This document shows positions 1 to 8,593 of a stretch of 28,078 bases of DNA, piece by piece. The translations under genes were made by a program, and so were the position numbers. How positions within the stretch are numbered: the stretch's first letter is position 1; each line of letters starts with the position of its first letter. The notes beneath the pieces are model-generated. The model ran no database searches and was not told the origin of the DNA. It worked only from the letters and a program-made list of their open reading frames with translations. The DNA is from Lachnospiraceae bacterium (GTDB lineage: Bacteria; Bacillota; Clostridia; Lachnospirales; Lachnospiraceae): positions 1-28,078 of the forward strand of contig CAAGSD010000111.1 of the NCBI GenBank assembly GCA_900772845.1, in the 5' to 3' direction.

Positions 1-100
1 TGGCTTGAACAAAGTGAAAGCCAGCGTCTTTAGGCGCTGGCCGGTAACAGAGGCTTATAGCCTCAGAGCAAACCACCCGTTAGACGGGTGGTGGTGATTG
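1..100 (+). mobile_element. Hairpin cluster resembling an IS200/IS605 right end or TnpB guide-RNA region (partial)
   Basis: Three perfect or near-perfect hairpins follow one another: CCAGCG (21-26) with CGCTGG (35-40), loop containing TTTAG; GAGGCT (50-55) with AGCCTC (59-64); and ACCACCCG (72-79) with CGGGTGGT (85-92). Subterminal hairpins of this kind, with TTTAG-like loops, are typical of IS200/IS605 ends, where they are the transposase recognition site and the 3' part of the TnpB omega RNA. No transposase remnant can be read in the 280 bases available, and the left side is cut off by the window edge. A plain stack of terminator or attenuator hairpins from an upstream gene is the alternative. 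Confidence 0.4.
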
Positions 101-280
101 TATTCGAACAGAGATTCGTATATAATAAAAGTGTCTGCAAATGCAGATCCGTACGACATTGTTTTAAGATATTTTGTAACTATTCAGAGCCAGGGTAATT
201 TTCATAAAGAGCGAATCATGTGCGCATGAATGAGAATATTTTAAGACATATACTACAAAGATAATACAGGAGGCAGCAAT

Positions 281-1405
281 ATGAAAATCATCCATTGTGC
301 GGATATCCATCTGGATTCCAAAATGAGTGCAAATCTGACCAAAGAAAAAGCGAGAGAACGCAAGACGGAATTGCTGACCACCTTTCAGAATATGGTTGCA
401 TACGGGGCTGAGCAGGGCGTGGCGGCGATCATTATCGCAGGGGATTTATTCGATACGAAAAACGTATCCGCTACTGCCCGGAATGTGGTAAAAAATTTAA
501 TCCAGGGACACCCGGAAATAGCCTTTTATTATCTACAGGGGAATCACGATGAAGGAAGTTTTACTTCCGGTCTTTCAGAAATCCCGGAGAATCTTCATCT
601 ATTCGGAAATAACTGGACAAGTTATGAACTTTCAGGGACGGAAGGCGCTTCCGGTATGAGTGTAGCAATTACGGGAGTGGAACTGACACCGGAAAACAGC
701 GGAAGCATATATAATACGCTGTCACTGGATGCGGATCAATGCAACATTGTAGTCCTGCATGGGCAGGAATCGGAATACAGCGCGAGAGATAAGGCGGAAA
801 TCGTTCATCTGACGGCATTGAAAAATAAGGGAATTGATTATCTTGCCCTGGGACACATCCACAGCTATAAAAAAGAGCGTCTGGATGCGAGAGGCGTCTA
901 TTGCTATCCCGGCTGTCTGGAGGGCAGAGGGTTTGACGAATGCGGAGAGCATGGTTTTGTGATGCTTGACATTGATGAGCTGACAGGTACAATTGACAGT
1001 ACTTTTATTCCTTTCGCATCCCGGAAGCTCTATACCATTCCGGTGGATATTACCGGTTGTGAATCCACGACGGAAATCCTGGAACGGATGAGAGATGAGA
1101 CAGCCGGGAAAGGTTACCCGGAGAAAAGTCTGATCAAGTATGAACTGGTCGGGAAAATAGACGTGGAAAGTGAAAAGGATATTGACTTTCTGTTACATCA
1201 GTTCAGCCACCTTTTTTATTTTGTGAAGATTAAGGACAACTCTGCGTATCTGGTGGATTATGCTGCTTTTGCAAAGGATAAGTCCTTAAAGGGAGAGTTT
1301 ATCCGTACTGTCATGGGCAGAGCGGATCTGCCGGAAGAGGACAAGGCGACAGTGATACATTACGGATTGCAGGCACTGGCCGGAGAGGAGATCCTGGACG
1401 CATGA
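281..1405 (+). CDS. SbcD/YhaO-like DNA repair exonuclease, metallophosphoesterase subunit
   Basis: This is the nuclease subunit of a bacterial Mre11-Rad50 (SbcCD) type complex, which processes DNA ends and hairpins in the cytoplasm. Calcineurin-like phosphoesterase motifs appear in order: D8 and H10 in the N-terminal ADIH, GDLFD (54-58), GNHDE (87-91), LHGQE (around 160) and LGHIHS (190-195), giving the complete two-metal site. At 374 residues it is the usual size for SbcD or the B. subtilis YhaO type. The start has a strong AGGAGG site about 7 bases upstream. Its stop overlaps the start of the ATPase gene by four bases (ATGA), so the two are translationally coupled. The central membrane segment in the partner favours the YhaO/YhaN subtype, which is why I give no sbcD symbol. 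Confidence 0.88.
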   Translation: MKIIHCADIHLDSKMSANLTKEKARERKTELLTTFQNMVAYGAEQGVAAIIIAGDLFDTKNVSATARNVVKNLIQGHPEIAFYYLQGNHDEGSFTSGLSEIPENLHLFGNNWTSYELSGTEGASGMSVAITGVELTPENSGSIYNTLSLDADQCNIVVLHGQESEYSARDKAEIVHLTALKNKGIDYLALGHIHSYKKERLDARGVYCYPGCLEGRGFDECGEHGFVMLDIDELTGTIDSTFIPFASRKLYTIPVDITGCESTTEILERMRDETAGKGYPEKSLIKYELVGKIDVESEKDIDFLLHQFSHLFYFVKIKDNSAYLVDYAAFAKDKSLKGEFIRTVMGRADLPEEDKATVIHYGLQALAGEEILDA

Positions 1406-4032
1406 AACTGATCAAATGTCACATTGAGAATTTCGGAAAACTAAGTGACTTTACATATGATTTTACAGATGGCTGCAACACCGTCTGTGAGGAAAACGGC
1501 TGGGGAAAAAGCACACTGGCTGCATTCTTACGCGTTATGCTGTTTGGATTCCGGAATGAAGGGAAGAGGGACCCACTGGAAAATGAGAGGAAGAGATACA
1601 GTCCCTGGCAAAAGGGCGTCTACGGCGGAGAACTGCAATTCGAAAGTGAAGGAAAGCAATATTCTGTCCGCAGAATCTTCGGAAGTAAAAGCGCAGAAGA
1701 TGAATTTCAGCTGACAGATACGAAAACAAATCTGCCATGCAGAGATTTTACACAAAATCTGGGAGAAGAGTTGTTCCGGATCGACGCAGGATCCTTTGAA
1801 CGGACGATTTTCATCTCACAGAATGACTGCGAGACCTTTGTTACGGACGGCATCAATGCCAAAATCGGGAATCTGGCGGAGAATACGGACGATATCAATA
1901 ATTTTGAGACAGCGGACAAGCGGTTGAACGATCTGTTAAACAGCATGTCACCCTCTCGTAAGACCGGATCGCTCCGTCAGAGCAAGGACCGCATTACGGA
2001 ACTGAAGACGCAGATCCGTAACGGGCAGGAGATACAGAATACGATGGAAAGTATTGATACCCGGAAAAAGGCGGCGATCGAGGAGAGAGAAAAGCTTTCT
2101 GCGGAACTGACAGAACTGCAGGAGAGACAAAAGAAACTGGGAATTTATAAGGATCAACAGGCGAAAAAAGAGAAGTACCTGGATCTGCGTGCAAAAATGG
2201 CACAGAGACAGCAGACTTTAAAAGAAGCGGAAAGCTATTTTAACGGCGTGATACCAAAAGGGGAAGAATTACGCGAAAAAACAGCCATCTGCAATCAGGG
2301 GATTTCTGTCCGCAAAGCAATGGAAATCTATTGCCTGACAGAAGAAGAACAGGCGCAGTGTAAAGATAATTTTCCCATGGTGGACAATGCCCGGCTGGAA
2401 GAAAAATATGCTGAGGCACAAGAACTTGAGAGCCTGGAAAGTACGATAAGAAAAAATGCCCTGTCAGGGGAAGAGAGCAGACGGTTAGAGGAACTTTCCG
2501 GATATTTTGCGGAAGGAATGCCGCAGGAGGCGGAGATCGAAAGTGTAAAAAATGCCTGGACGAACCGCAATGAAGGAAAAAGTCTTCTGCAGGCGAAAGA
2601 AATACAGAGGAAAACCCTGCAATCCATACAGGCACAGGAAGATGCCAGATGCTTACGGGAGCAGGAAGAAGCAGGTAAAAGGAAAAAAATGCTATTGCTT
2701 TTTGGCATTCTTTTATCGCTTGGCGGTTTTGCCGTGATCCTGTTGGGACAGGGAGTGATCGGAGGAGTCCTGATCGTACTGGGAATTGCAGTTGTGGCAG
2801 CGGCACTGTTGTTTACAGCAGGCAGATCCAAAGTCCAAACGGGAGAAAATACAGAGCTTTCCTATTTGGAACAGGAAATGGAAGAACTTGAGACACAGGT
2901 CTGCATAGCGGAAGGACAGGTTGAGGATTTCTGCACTCGCTGGGGACTTCGGGAAGGACTGGAACTGACCTCATGGCTTGTGGAACTGCAGAATAAGAGA
3001 AAAGATTACGAGGCACTTTTGGAGCGGCAGAAGCAGGACGGATCGGATGAAAAGACTGCGAGAATTGCCGCATTGCAGAAAGATTTGCAGCAGTTTTTTG
3101 CAGAATACGGAGAAGTACCGGAAACACAAAATTATCTTGCGGCATTGCATGAACTGGCGGGAAAGTGCAGACAGAGACAGCTTTTACTGGAAAAACAAAA
3201 GAAATATTTACAGCAAAAACAGAAATACGAAGCGCTGGAAGAACAGGTAAAAGACTATTTTGTGTCGTTGCAGCTGATTCCGGATGAGCATCCGGAAGAA
3301 CAGTTGGCCGAACTGGAAAGTCATAGAAAGGATTATGAGAAGGAGTTACAAGAATATAGGAGAATTGAGCAGGAGATAAAAGCGTTTGAAGCGAAAGAGG
3401 ACATTCCGGCACTTCTGGCACTGAAGGTCCCGGAGGGAGAGGAATCCCTGGAAAGTCTGGCAGATGAAATGCAGGTCCTTTCGGAGCGTATGGAAGAACG
3501 TTTTCAGACCATTGACAGCTATCAGAAACAACTTTCCGACTTACAGGAATCCTGGGATAATGTGGAAAATATGCAGGAAGAGCTGGAAGCGTTGCAGGAT
3601 AAGACAGAGGAAGGACTCAAACAATATGAATTGCTTGGAATGACAAAAAATCTGTTGGAACAGGCAAAGAGTTCGTTCACTGCGAAATATACAGAACCTG
3701 TCATGCAGGGATTCCGGAAATATTACAGAATTCTCACGGGAACGGAATGCGAAAATTATCAGATGGATGCCAATACCAGATTGCAGGTCGTTGAAGGGAA
3801 TATGCCCCGAGACATCGGATATTTGAGTCTGGGCAACCGTGACCTGATCGGTATCTGTATGAGACTTGCTTTGGTGGAAGCCATGTATGAGGAACAGAAG
3901 CCGTTTTTGATTCTGGATGATCCTTTTGTGAATCTGGATGAGAACCGGACCAAGGGAGCAATGCGGTTCCTTGCAGAGATTGCAAAAGAGTATCAGGTGA
4001 TTTATTTTACCTGCCATGGAAGCAGGGGATAA
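1402..4032 (+). CDS. SbcC/YhaN-like AAA ATPase with coiled coils and a central membrane segment
   Basis: This is the Rad50/SbcC-like ATPase partner of the preceding nuclease. Walker A is ENGWGKST (residues 31-38). The ABC signature region is LSLGNRD (about 808-814), and Walker B is LILDDPF (about 836-842), followed by a D-loop-like NLDENR. The long middle is charged and glutamine-rich, typical of coiled coil. Around residues 430-472 two hydrophobic stretches form a probable membrane hairpin, as in B. subtilis YhaN and unlike E. coli SbcC, so the complex is probably tethered to the inner face of the membrane. At 876 residues it is slightly short for the family. No zinc-hook CxxC motif is evident at the coiled-coil apex; the membrane segment sits where the hook would be. 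Confidence 0.85.
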   Translation: MKLIKCHIENFGKLSDFTYDFTDGCNTVCEENGWGKSTLAAFLRVMLFGFRNEGKRDPLENERKRYSPWQKGVYGGELQFESEGKQYSVRRIFGSKSAEDEFQLTDTKTNLPCRDFTQNLGEELFRIDAGSFERTIFISQNDCETFVTDGINAKIGNLAENTDDINNFETADKRLNDLLNSMSPSRKTGSLRQSKDRITELKTQIRNGQEIQNTMESIDTRKKAAIEEREKLSAELTELQERQKKLGIYKDQQAKKEKYLDLRAKMAQRQQTLKEAESYFNGVIPKGEELREKTAICNQGISVRKAMEIYCLTEEEQAQCKDNFPMVDNARLEEKYAEAQELESLESTIRKNALSGEESRRLEELSGYFAEGMPQEAEIESVKNAWTNRNEGKSLLQAKEIQRKTLQSIQAQEDARCLREQEEAGKRKKMLLLFGILLSLGGFAVILLGQGVIGGVLIVLGIAVVAAALLFTAGRSKVQTGENTELSYLEQEMEELETQVCIAEGQVEDFCTRWGLREGLELTSWLVELQNKRKDYEALLERQKQDGSDEKTARIAALQKDLQQFFAEYGEVPETQNYLAALHELAGKCRQRQLLLEKQKKYLQQKQKYEALEEQVKDYFVSLQLIPDEHPEEQLAELESHRKDYEKELQEYRRIEQEIKAFEAKEDIPALLALKVPEGEESLESLADEMQVLSERMEERFQTIDSYQKQLSDLQESWDNVENMQEELEALQDKTEEGLKQYELLGMTKNLLEQAKSSFTAKYTEPVMQGFRKYYRILTGTECENYQMDANTRLQVVEGNMPRDIGYLSLGNRDLIGICMRLALVEAMYEEQKPFLILDDPFVNLDENRTKGAMRFLAEIAKEYQVIYFTCHGSRG

Positions 4033-4136
4033 GGGAAGGCTGTAGTTTATATTTGTAGAATCAACCGATTCTGAAAAATCAGACGGTACAGATAAGAGAT
4101 ATACATAGACTACAAAAGAGAAAGGGGTACTTGTAT

Positions 4137-5363
4137 ATGAGAAGAGGTAAAACAGGAAACTTTCGGAAGGCAGCAGCAATTCTGCTGGGGTGTGCACTTC
4201 TGACAGGCTGTGGTAGTACCGGAGAAGTGGACGATTATGCTACAAACATCGGATATGAGGCAAGAGGTGGCAATGGGACTACGCAGGTGGTGCAGTCGGA
4301 AAGCGGCAGCAGCGCAACAACACAGACTGCAGGGATTCCAAAGGAGGAGATCAAGGTAGGAGTACTGCATCTGTCGGATCCGGCGGAGGGCAGTGGCTAC
4401 ACTTATACTCATGATCTGGGTATTCAGGGTATGCAGCAGAATCTGGGACTGTCCGATGATCAGATCGTACGTAAGATAAATGTCAACGACGGCGATGCCA
4501 AGGCGACCAGACAGGCCATTCAGGAATGTATCGACGATGGATGTAACATCATCTTCACCACCAGCTGGGGATATATGGAGACTACGGCAGAGATGGCGGA
4601 AGAATATCCGGATGTGTATTTTTCCCACGGCACGGGATATATGAGCAACGGCAAGAACTTTAATAATTATTTCGGAAGAATTTATCAGGCGAGATATTTG
4701 AGCGGCATCGTGGCGGGAATGAACACCACCTCCAACAAGATCGGCTATGTGGCAGCCATGGATTCCTCCAACTCGGAGGTGACCGGCGGTATTGATGCGT
4801 TTGCCCTGGGAATCTATTCGGTGAATCCGGACGCAAAGGTATACGTAAAGGTGACCAACAGCTGGTATGATCCGGAAGGGGAAAAAGCAGCAGCCCAGGC
4901 GCTTCTCGACATGGGGTGTGATGTGATCGCACAGCATTGCGATACCGTATATCCCCAGACACTGGCACAGGAAAAAGGTGTGTACAGCATCGGCTACAAT
5001 TCCGATATGAGCAAGGATGCGCCCCGTTCCTGTCTGTGCAGTGTGATCTGGAACTGGAGTGCCTATTATACGGCAGCAGTCCAGAGTGTCATTGATGGCA
5101 GCTGGGACGGCAGCAACTATTACGGTGGAATGAGTGAAAATCTAGTGAACATTACGAGTCTGGCGGACTTCTGTGCGGAAGGAACGAAAGAGAAAGTAGA
5201 GGAAGCCAAGAAGCAGATTTTATCCGGAGAAAACGGGGTATTTGACGGTGTGATCGAGACCAATACAGGAGAGACCGTGGGCAAAGAAGGAACAACGCTG
5301 GATGATGCAACGATCACCGGAGGTATCAACTGGTATTTCAAGACCGTATCTGTAGTAGAATAG
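4137..5363 (+). CDS. BMP-family (PnrA/Med-like) substrate-binding lipoprotein
   Basis: The N-terminus is a lipoprotein signal: a basic stretch, a hydrophobic core and the lipobox LTGC with the lipidated cysteine at residue 25. After a serine/threonine/glutamine-rich linker, the mature part begins with IKVGVLHLSDP and reads as a basic membrane protein (BMP) family periplasmic-binding fold, the family that includes the purine-nucleoside receptor PnrA. I chose the ATG at 4137 because AAAGGGG (4121-4127) is well spaced from it; a TTG two codons upstream would be too close. No ABC ATPase or permease lies nearby, unlike most nucleoside-uptake BMP loci. Instead a chemoreceptor begins 11 bases downstream, so the protein may present ligand to that receptor. 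The ligand is not deducible, though nucleosides are the family precedent. Confidence 0.85.
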   Translation: MRRGKTGNFRKAAAILLGCALLTGCGSTGEVDDYATNIGYEARGGNGTTQVVQSESGSSATTQTAGIPKEEIKVGVLHLSDPAEGSGYTYTHDLGIQGMQQNLGLSDDQIVRKINVNDGDAKATRQAIQECIDDGCNIIFTTSWGYMETTAEMAEEYPDVYFSHGTGYMSNGKNFNNYFGRIYQARYLSGIVAGMNTTSNKIGYVAAMDSSNSEVTGGIDAFALGIYSVNPDAKVYVKVTNSWYDPEGEKAAAQALLDMGCDVIAQHCDTVYPQTLAQEKGVYSIGYNSDMSKDAPRSCLCSVIWNWSAYYTAAVQSVIDGSWDGSNYYGGMSENLVNITSLADFCAEGTKEKVEEAKKQILSGENGVFDGVIETNTGETVGKEGTTLDDATITGGINWYFKTVSVVE

Positions 5364-5374
5364 GGGGAACTTTC

Positions 5375-7078
5375 ATGAGTATACAAAAAAAGATTCTGTC
5401 AATGACCATCGGACCGGTAGTATTGCTGGGACTGTTATCTATCTTTTTTATGCTGACGACGGTACGCAGTTCCATGATGGAGGAAATCGAAGAAGGACTG
5501 AAGGGAACGGCTGCGGCAACGCTGGCAGCGTATGACCAGAACACCGGTGACTATATGGAATCCAGTAATGGCGACATCTGGAAAGGCAGCTATAATATCT
5601 CCCGTTCTGAAAGTCTGGTGGACCGAATCAAAGACAATACCGGAATGGACGTAACATTTTTCTACGGAGACCGCAGAATCATGACCTCCGCACTGGATAG
5701 TAACGGGGATCGTATTCTGAATTCTCCGGCAGGAGAGCGGATCGTGGAGAAGGTATTACAGAACGGAGAAGAGTATTTCAGCAGTGCGGTCTCTCTGGAC
5801 GGGGTTATGAATTACGGCTATTTCATGCCGGTCTATCAGAATGGCTCCGATGATGAGATTATTGGTATGGTATTTGTCGGTACCGATAAAGAAAACAAGG
5901 ATGCGGTAGTAAACGGAATCATTTTCGGCATTGGTGCAGCAGTATGCGTGGCAATGATCCTGTGCATCGGCGTGGGTCTGAAGCTTGCGACATCTATCAG
6001 CCACAATATCAAGAAAAGTATCAGCATCATGGGTAAGGTCGCAGAGGGTGATCTGACCGTCTGGGTCGATGACAAGATGTTAAAGCGGAAGGATGAGATC
6101 GGAGATCTGTCCAGGGTTACCGTAAAACTGAAGGATACTCTGAAAGGTATCCTGAAAGGAATCTCCCAGAATTCCGAGAGTCTGCTGGAGGCTTCCAGGG
6201 CGCTGGGAAATGCAGCAGACACTACCAACGGTACCATGAACGAAGTACAGAACGCTGTAAGTCAGGTGGTGGCAAATTCCACGGAGCAGTCGAAGAATTC
6301 CGAGAGTACTTCCGAGAATATGCGGATCATGGGAGAGCATATCACAGAGACATCCACAGAAGTGGATACGTTGAACCAGAATGCAGCTTCCATGCAGAAG
6401 TCCAGTAAGAAGACCGCAGATACGCTGGCACAGCTGTGCCATATCAATGAAGAAGTGGAGCGGATCATCGGAGAGGTCAAGGAGCAGACTGACCGCACCA
6501 ACGTATCGATTCAGAAGATCAATACCGCCATGGAATTCATTACGTCCATTGCCGAGGAGACGAACCTGCTGAGCCTGAATGCCTCCATCGAAGCGGCTAG
6601 AGCCGGAGAGAGCGGAAGAGGATTCGCAGTCGTAGCGGACCAGATCAAAAAGCTGGCAGAGCAGTCTAACCAGTCCGGTCATGAGATTGAAGAGACCACG
6701 AAAGCATTGATGGAAGATTCCGCCCGGGAAATGGAGATCATGCAGCGGATGCAGGAGATCATCACCGAGCAGAGTGGAAGCATGCAGGAGACCAGAGCCA
6801 ATGTCTCAGAGGTATTGAAGGAGATTGAAGATTCCATGCAGAGTATCCTGCAGATCAGAGAGAGTACCGGCAGACTGGCTGAGTCCCGTGGAGAAGTCAT
6901 GGAGGCTGTGGAGCAGCTTTCGCAGATTGCGCATGACAATGTAGATAGTACGCAGCAGACCTATACCGAGACACAGGAGGTTCTGGATACTTTCCGACAG
7001 GTCTATGACAGTGCGGAGCAGCTGAAGAAGATTGCGGATGAGCTGGCGGAGAGCATGCAGTATTTCAAGATTCTATAG
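5375..7078 (+). CDS. Methyl-accepting chemotaxis protein with extracellular Cache-like sensor
   Basis: This is a transmembrane chemoreceptor signalling to CheW/CheA. Membrane segment 1 is at about residues 9-29. An extracellular region of about 150 residues (with DVTFFYGDRRIMTS and a GYFMPVY-like strand) resembles a single Cache domain. Membrane segment 2 (about 180-203) is followed by a HAMP domain (VAEGDLTVWVDD). The cytoplasmic coiled coil carries the hallmark hairpin tip around residues 387-430, including EETNLLSLNASIEAARAGE and GRGFAVVADQI. There is no C-terminal CheR-tethering pentapeptide. The start has a GGGGGAA site and sits 11 bases after the BMP lipoprotein stop, so the two genes are almost certainly one operon. 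A terminator hairpin follows the stop. Confidence 0.93.
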   Translation: MSIQKKILSMTIGPVVLLGLLSIFFMLTTVRSSMMEEIEEGLKGTAAATLAAYDQNTGDYMESSNGDIWKGSYNISRSESLVDRIKDNTGMDVTFFYGDRRIMTSALDSNGDRILNSPAGERIVEKVLQNGEEYFSSAVSLDGVMNYGYFMPVYQNGSDDEIIGMVFVGTDKENKDAVVNGIIFGIGAAVCVAMILCIGVGLKLATSISHNIKKSISIMGKVAEGDLTVWVDDKMLKRKDEIGDLSRVTVKLKDTLKGILKGISQNSESLLEASRALGNAADTTNGTMNEVQNAVSQVVANSTEQSKNSESTSENMRIMGEHITETSTEVDTLNQNAASMQKSSKKTADTLAQLCHINEEVERIIGEVKEQTDRTNVSIQKINTAMEFITSIAEETNLLSLNASIEAARAGESGRGFAVVADQIKKLAEQSNQSGHEIEETTKALMEDSAREMEIMQRMQEIITEQSGSMQETRANVSEVLKEIEDSMQSILQIRESTGRLAESRGEVMEAVEQLSQIAHDNVDSTQQTYTETQEVLDTFRQVYDSAEQLKKIADELAESMQYFKIL

Positions 7079-7096
7079 TTGATTTTGCGTAAAATA

Positions 7097-7152
7097 AAAC
7101 CAGAGACAGCTTTCGGATGTTTAGATTCGTAAGACTGTTCCTGGTTTTTTTA
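7097..7152 (+). terminator. Rho-independent terminator after the chemoreceptor gene
   Basis: AAACCAG (7097-7103) pairs with CTGGTTT (7141-7147), and an inner GACAG (7105-7109) pairs with CTGTT (7135-7139). A run of T residues follows the 3' arm. It lies between two convergent genes, and the complementary A-rich 5' flank means it could also stop transcripts of the DUF4317 gene coming from the right. Confidence 0.7.
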
Positions 7153-7205
7153 CCACGCTGCTGTTGAAACTTTCGTTGCGCGATCCTTGTTGTTTGGCAG
7201 ATGGT

Positions 7206-8360
7206 TTATTCTTCAGATTCTTCCACGTCCCTGTTTCCGGCAGCCCGCACGGCAATGCCGTTGACCTCGATATTACCGTCCAGTTCGATGACGAGACACT
7301 GTCTGCCGTCGATCAGCTTCGTATTGACGAGATCCGTGCGCTCGGGATTGACCTTGATGACCACATCCGGTGTCTTTACCTCAAAGCTGCGGGGATTGTA
7401 GACATTGGTCATCATGAGGGAAGTAGCTTCACCGGCAGTAGCATCGAAACACTGGTCGAAGACCTCCATGCGGTCATTGGCTACACCGCTGCTGGCAAAA
7501 ATAGTTTTTACTTCATTTTTATCCAATACCACAGGCTCGGGATCTTCTTTATGTTCCTGGGCAATCTCATTCATTTTCTCGTGGATATTTTTCACCGTCT
7601 CGATATCACAGGTATCGCCTAACGTCTCCTCCACCAGTGACTGGAAGGTTTCCTTCTGACCGCCTGCGGACAGAGGAAGAGGACAGCCTAACATCAGATC
7701 CACGAAGTTCTCCTTTAATTCCTCCGCATCCTTGGAATAGTACAGAGTGCTGTGCAGATCGGTACTCCGGTCATTGAAGGCGGGGAACAGGAAGGCAGCG
7801 TCCGGCATACCTACCACCCAGTCGCGGATACGGTTCTGGAAGGTGTTTTCCACTGCGTTGTAGCTTAGTCCCGGCTTGGACAGGTCCACAGGGCAGATGC
7901 AGGTAAGGATATAGTCATAGACTTCGTCGGAAGCATCCTCCATCTCGATACCGTCTCTGGTGCGTCCCGGTACATCGTAGGCATCGTGGATCAGCAGGAT
8001 CAGATAATTACCGACATATTCATAAGATTCGATGATACGGTCATAGAACTGCTCAAGCAATGCATCGTCCTTCAGCCTGCTGTCTCGCAGACGCAGCAGG
8101 AATTCCTGAGTGCCGCCCTCCGTTTCACTCTTTAACGGGAACTCCAGATTCAGTAGATTTTTTCCAATGGTGCCGGACAGACTCTTCCGCAGAATCTCGA
8201 AATACTTGAACATTTCCTCTTCCGGCAGTGCCAGAAACGCTTGCTTTAATTCCGTCTTTTTATTCTTCTCTCCATCCACGTAGCATCCGCAGATTCTTGT
8301 GATGGAGCAGTTTTTCGGGGTGAACAGCTTTTTGATCTCGCTGATTTCCTGTTTTGTCAT
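7206..8360 (-). CDS. DUF4317 family protein
   Basis: This 384-residue protein begins MTKQEISEIKKLF and contains ITRICGCYVDGEKNK early on, both of which I recognise as typical of the DUF4317 family of Clostridia. The family has no known function. No signal peptide, membrane segment or catalytic motif stands out; the composition is that of a soluble acidic cytoplasmic protein ending in an acidic tail (EESEE). The start at 8360 is preceded by GAAGGT at a sensible distance and by a good sigma-A promoter. An in-frame ATG 30 codons upstream would put the promoter inside the gene and was rejected. It is a single-gene unit convergent with the chemoreceptor operon. Confidence 0.85.
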   Translation of the reverse strand: MTKQEISEIKKLFTPKNCSITRICGCYVDGEKNKKTELKQAFLALPEEEMFKYFEILRKSLSGTIGKNLLNLEFPLKSETEGGTQEFLLRLRDSRLKDDALLEQFYDRIIESYEYVGNYLILLIHDAYDVPGRTRDGIEMEDASDEVYDYILTCICPVDLSKPGLSYNAVENTFQNRIRDWVVGMPDAAFLFPAFNDRSTDLHSTLYYSKDAEELKENFVDLMLGCPLPLSAGGQKETFQSLVEETLGDTCDIETVKNIHEKMNEIAQEHKEDPEPVVLDKNEVKTIFASSGVANDRMEVFDQCFDATAGEATSLMMTNVYNPRSFEVKTPDVVIKVNPERTDLVNTKLIDGRQCLVIELDGNIEVNGIAVRAAGNRDVEESEE

Positions 8361-8390
8361 GAGAGTACCTTCTTTCGATTTGATGATATC

Positions 8391-8419
8391 AGTATAGTAT
8401 AAAAAACGTGGTGGGACAA
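8391..8419 (-). promoter_or_regulatory. Sigma-A-like promoter of the DUF4317 gene
   Basis: Reading the minus strand, TTGTCC (8419-8414) is followed after exactly 17 bases by TATACT (8396-8391). The -10 box is 30 bases upstream of the chosen start codon, leaving a short leader with the ribosome binding site. This also supports the start at 8360. Confidence 0.65.
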
Positions 8420-8460
8420 GTGCTGCTAAAATACTCATTACTTTTTTCATTAAGAAAGCA

Positions 8461-8568
8461 TATAATAATTAACAGATAAGGAATTGATTATCGGGAGAGT
8501 TCCTGCCATATAAGTGGAGAATCTTAAATTCTGAGAGAGCAGATAGTAAAATATTTGCTCTCTTTTTG
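8461..8568 (+). ncRNA. Possible relic of a type III antitoxin RNA transcript with its terminator
   Basis: A -10 box TATAAT (8461-8466) with a poor -35 (TTACTT, 17 bases upstream) could start a transcript of about 95 bases. The transcript would contain AGGAA/TTCCT and AGAAT/ATTCT pairings, ending in a terminator hairpin AGAGAGCA (8534-8541) with TGCTCTCT (8556-8563) and a T tract. In type III systems (ToxIN, AbiQ) the antitoxin RNA repeats lie between the promoter and such a terminator, directly upstream of the toxin gene. Here a toxin remnant starts 26 bases after the hairpin. No clear tandem repeats of about 35 bases are visible, so the antitoxin may be reduced or decayed. Confidence 0.4.
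8534..8568 (+). terminator. Terminator hairpin upstream of the ToxN-like pseudogene
   Basis: An eight-base-pair stem, AGAGAGCA with TGCTCTCT, has a 14-base AT-rich loop and is followed by TTTTGTTTT. In type III toxin-antitoxin loci the terminator in this position sets the ratio of antitoxin RNA to toxin mRNA. Confidence 0.7.
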
Positions 8569-8593
8569 TTTTATACCGAAGAAAGGAAGTATA

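Noticed and set aside
4110..4937. A 275-codon open frame antisense to the BMP lipoprotein gene
   Set aside because: The plus-strand frame has a lipobox, a ribosome binding site and family motifs. The antisense frame is a compositional shadow rich in His, Ile and Cys with no recognisable domain.
7164..7622. A 152-codon plus-strand frame over the end of the DUF4317 gene
   Set aside because: It overlaps a gene with family-level similarity, its own promoter and ribosome binding site; the plus-strand frame has none of these.
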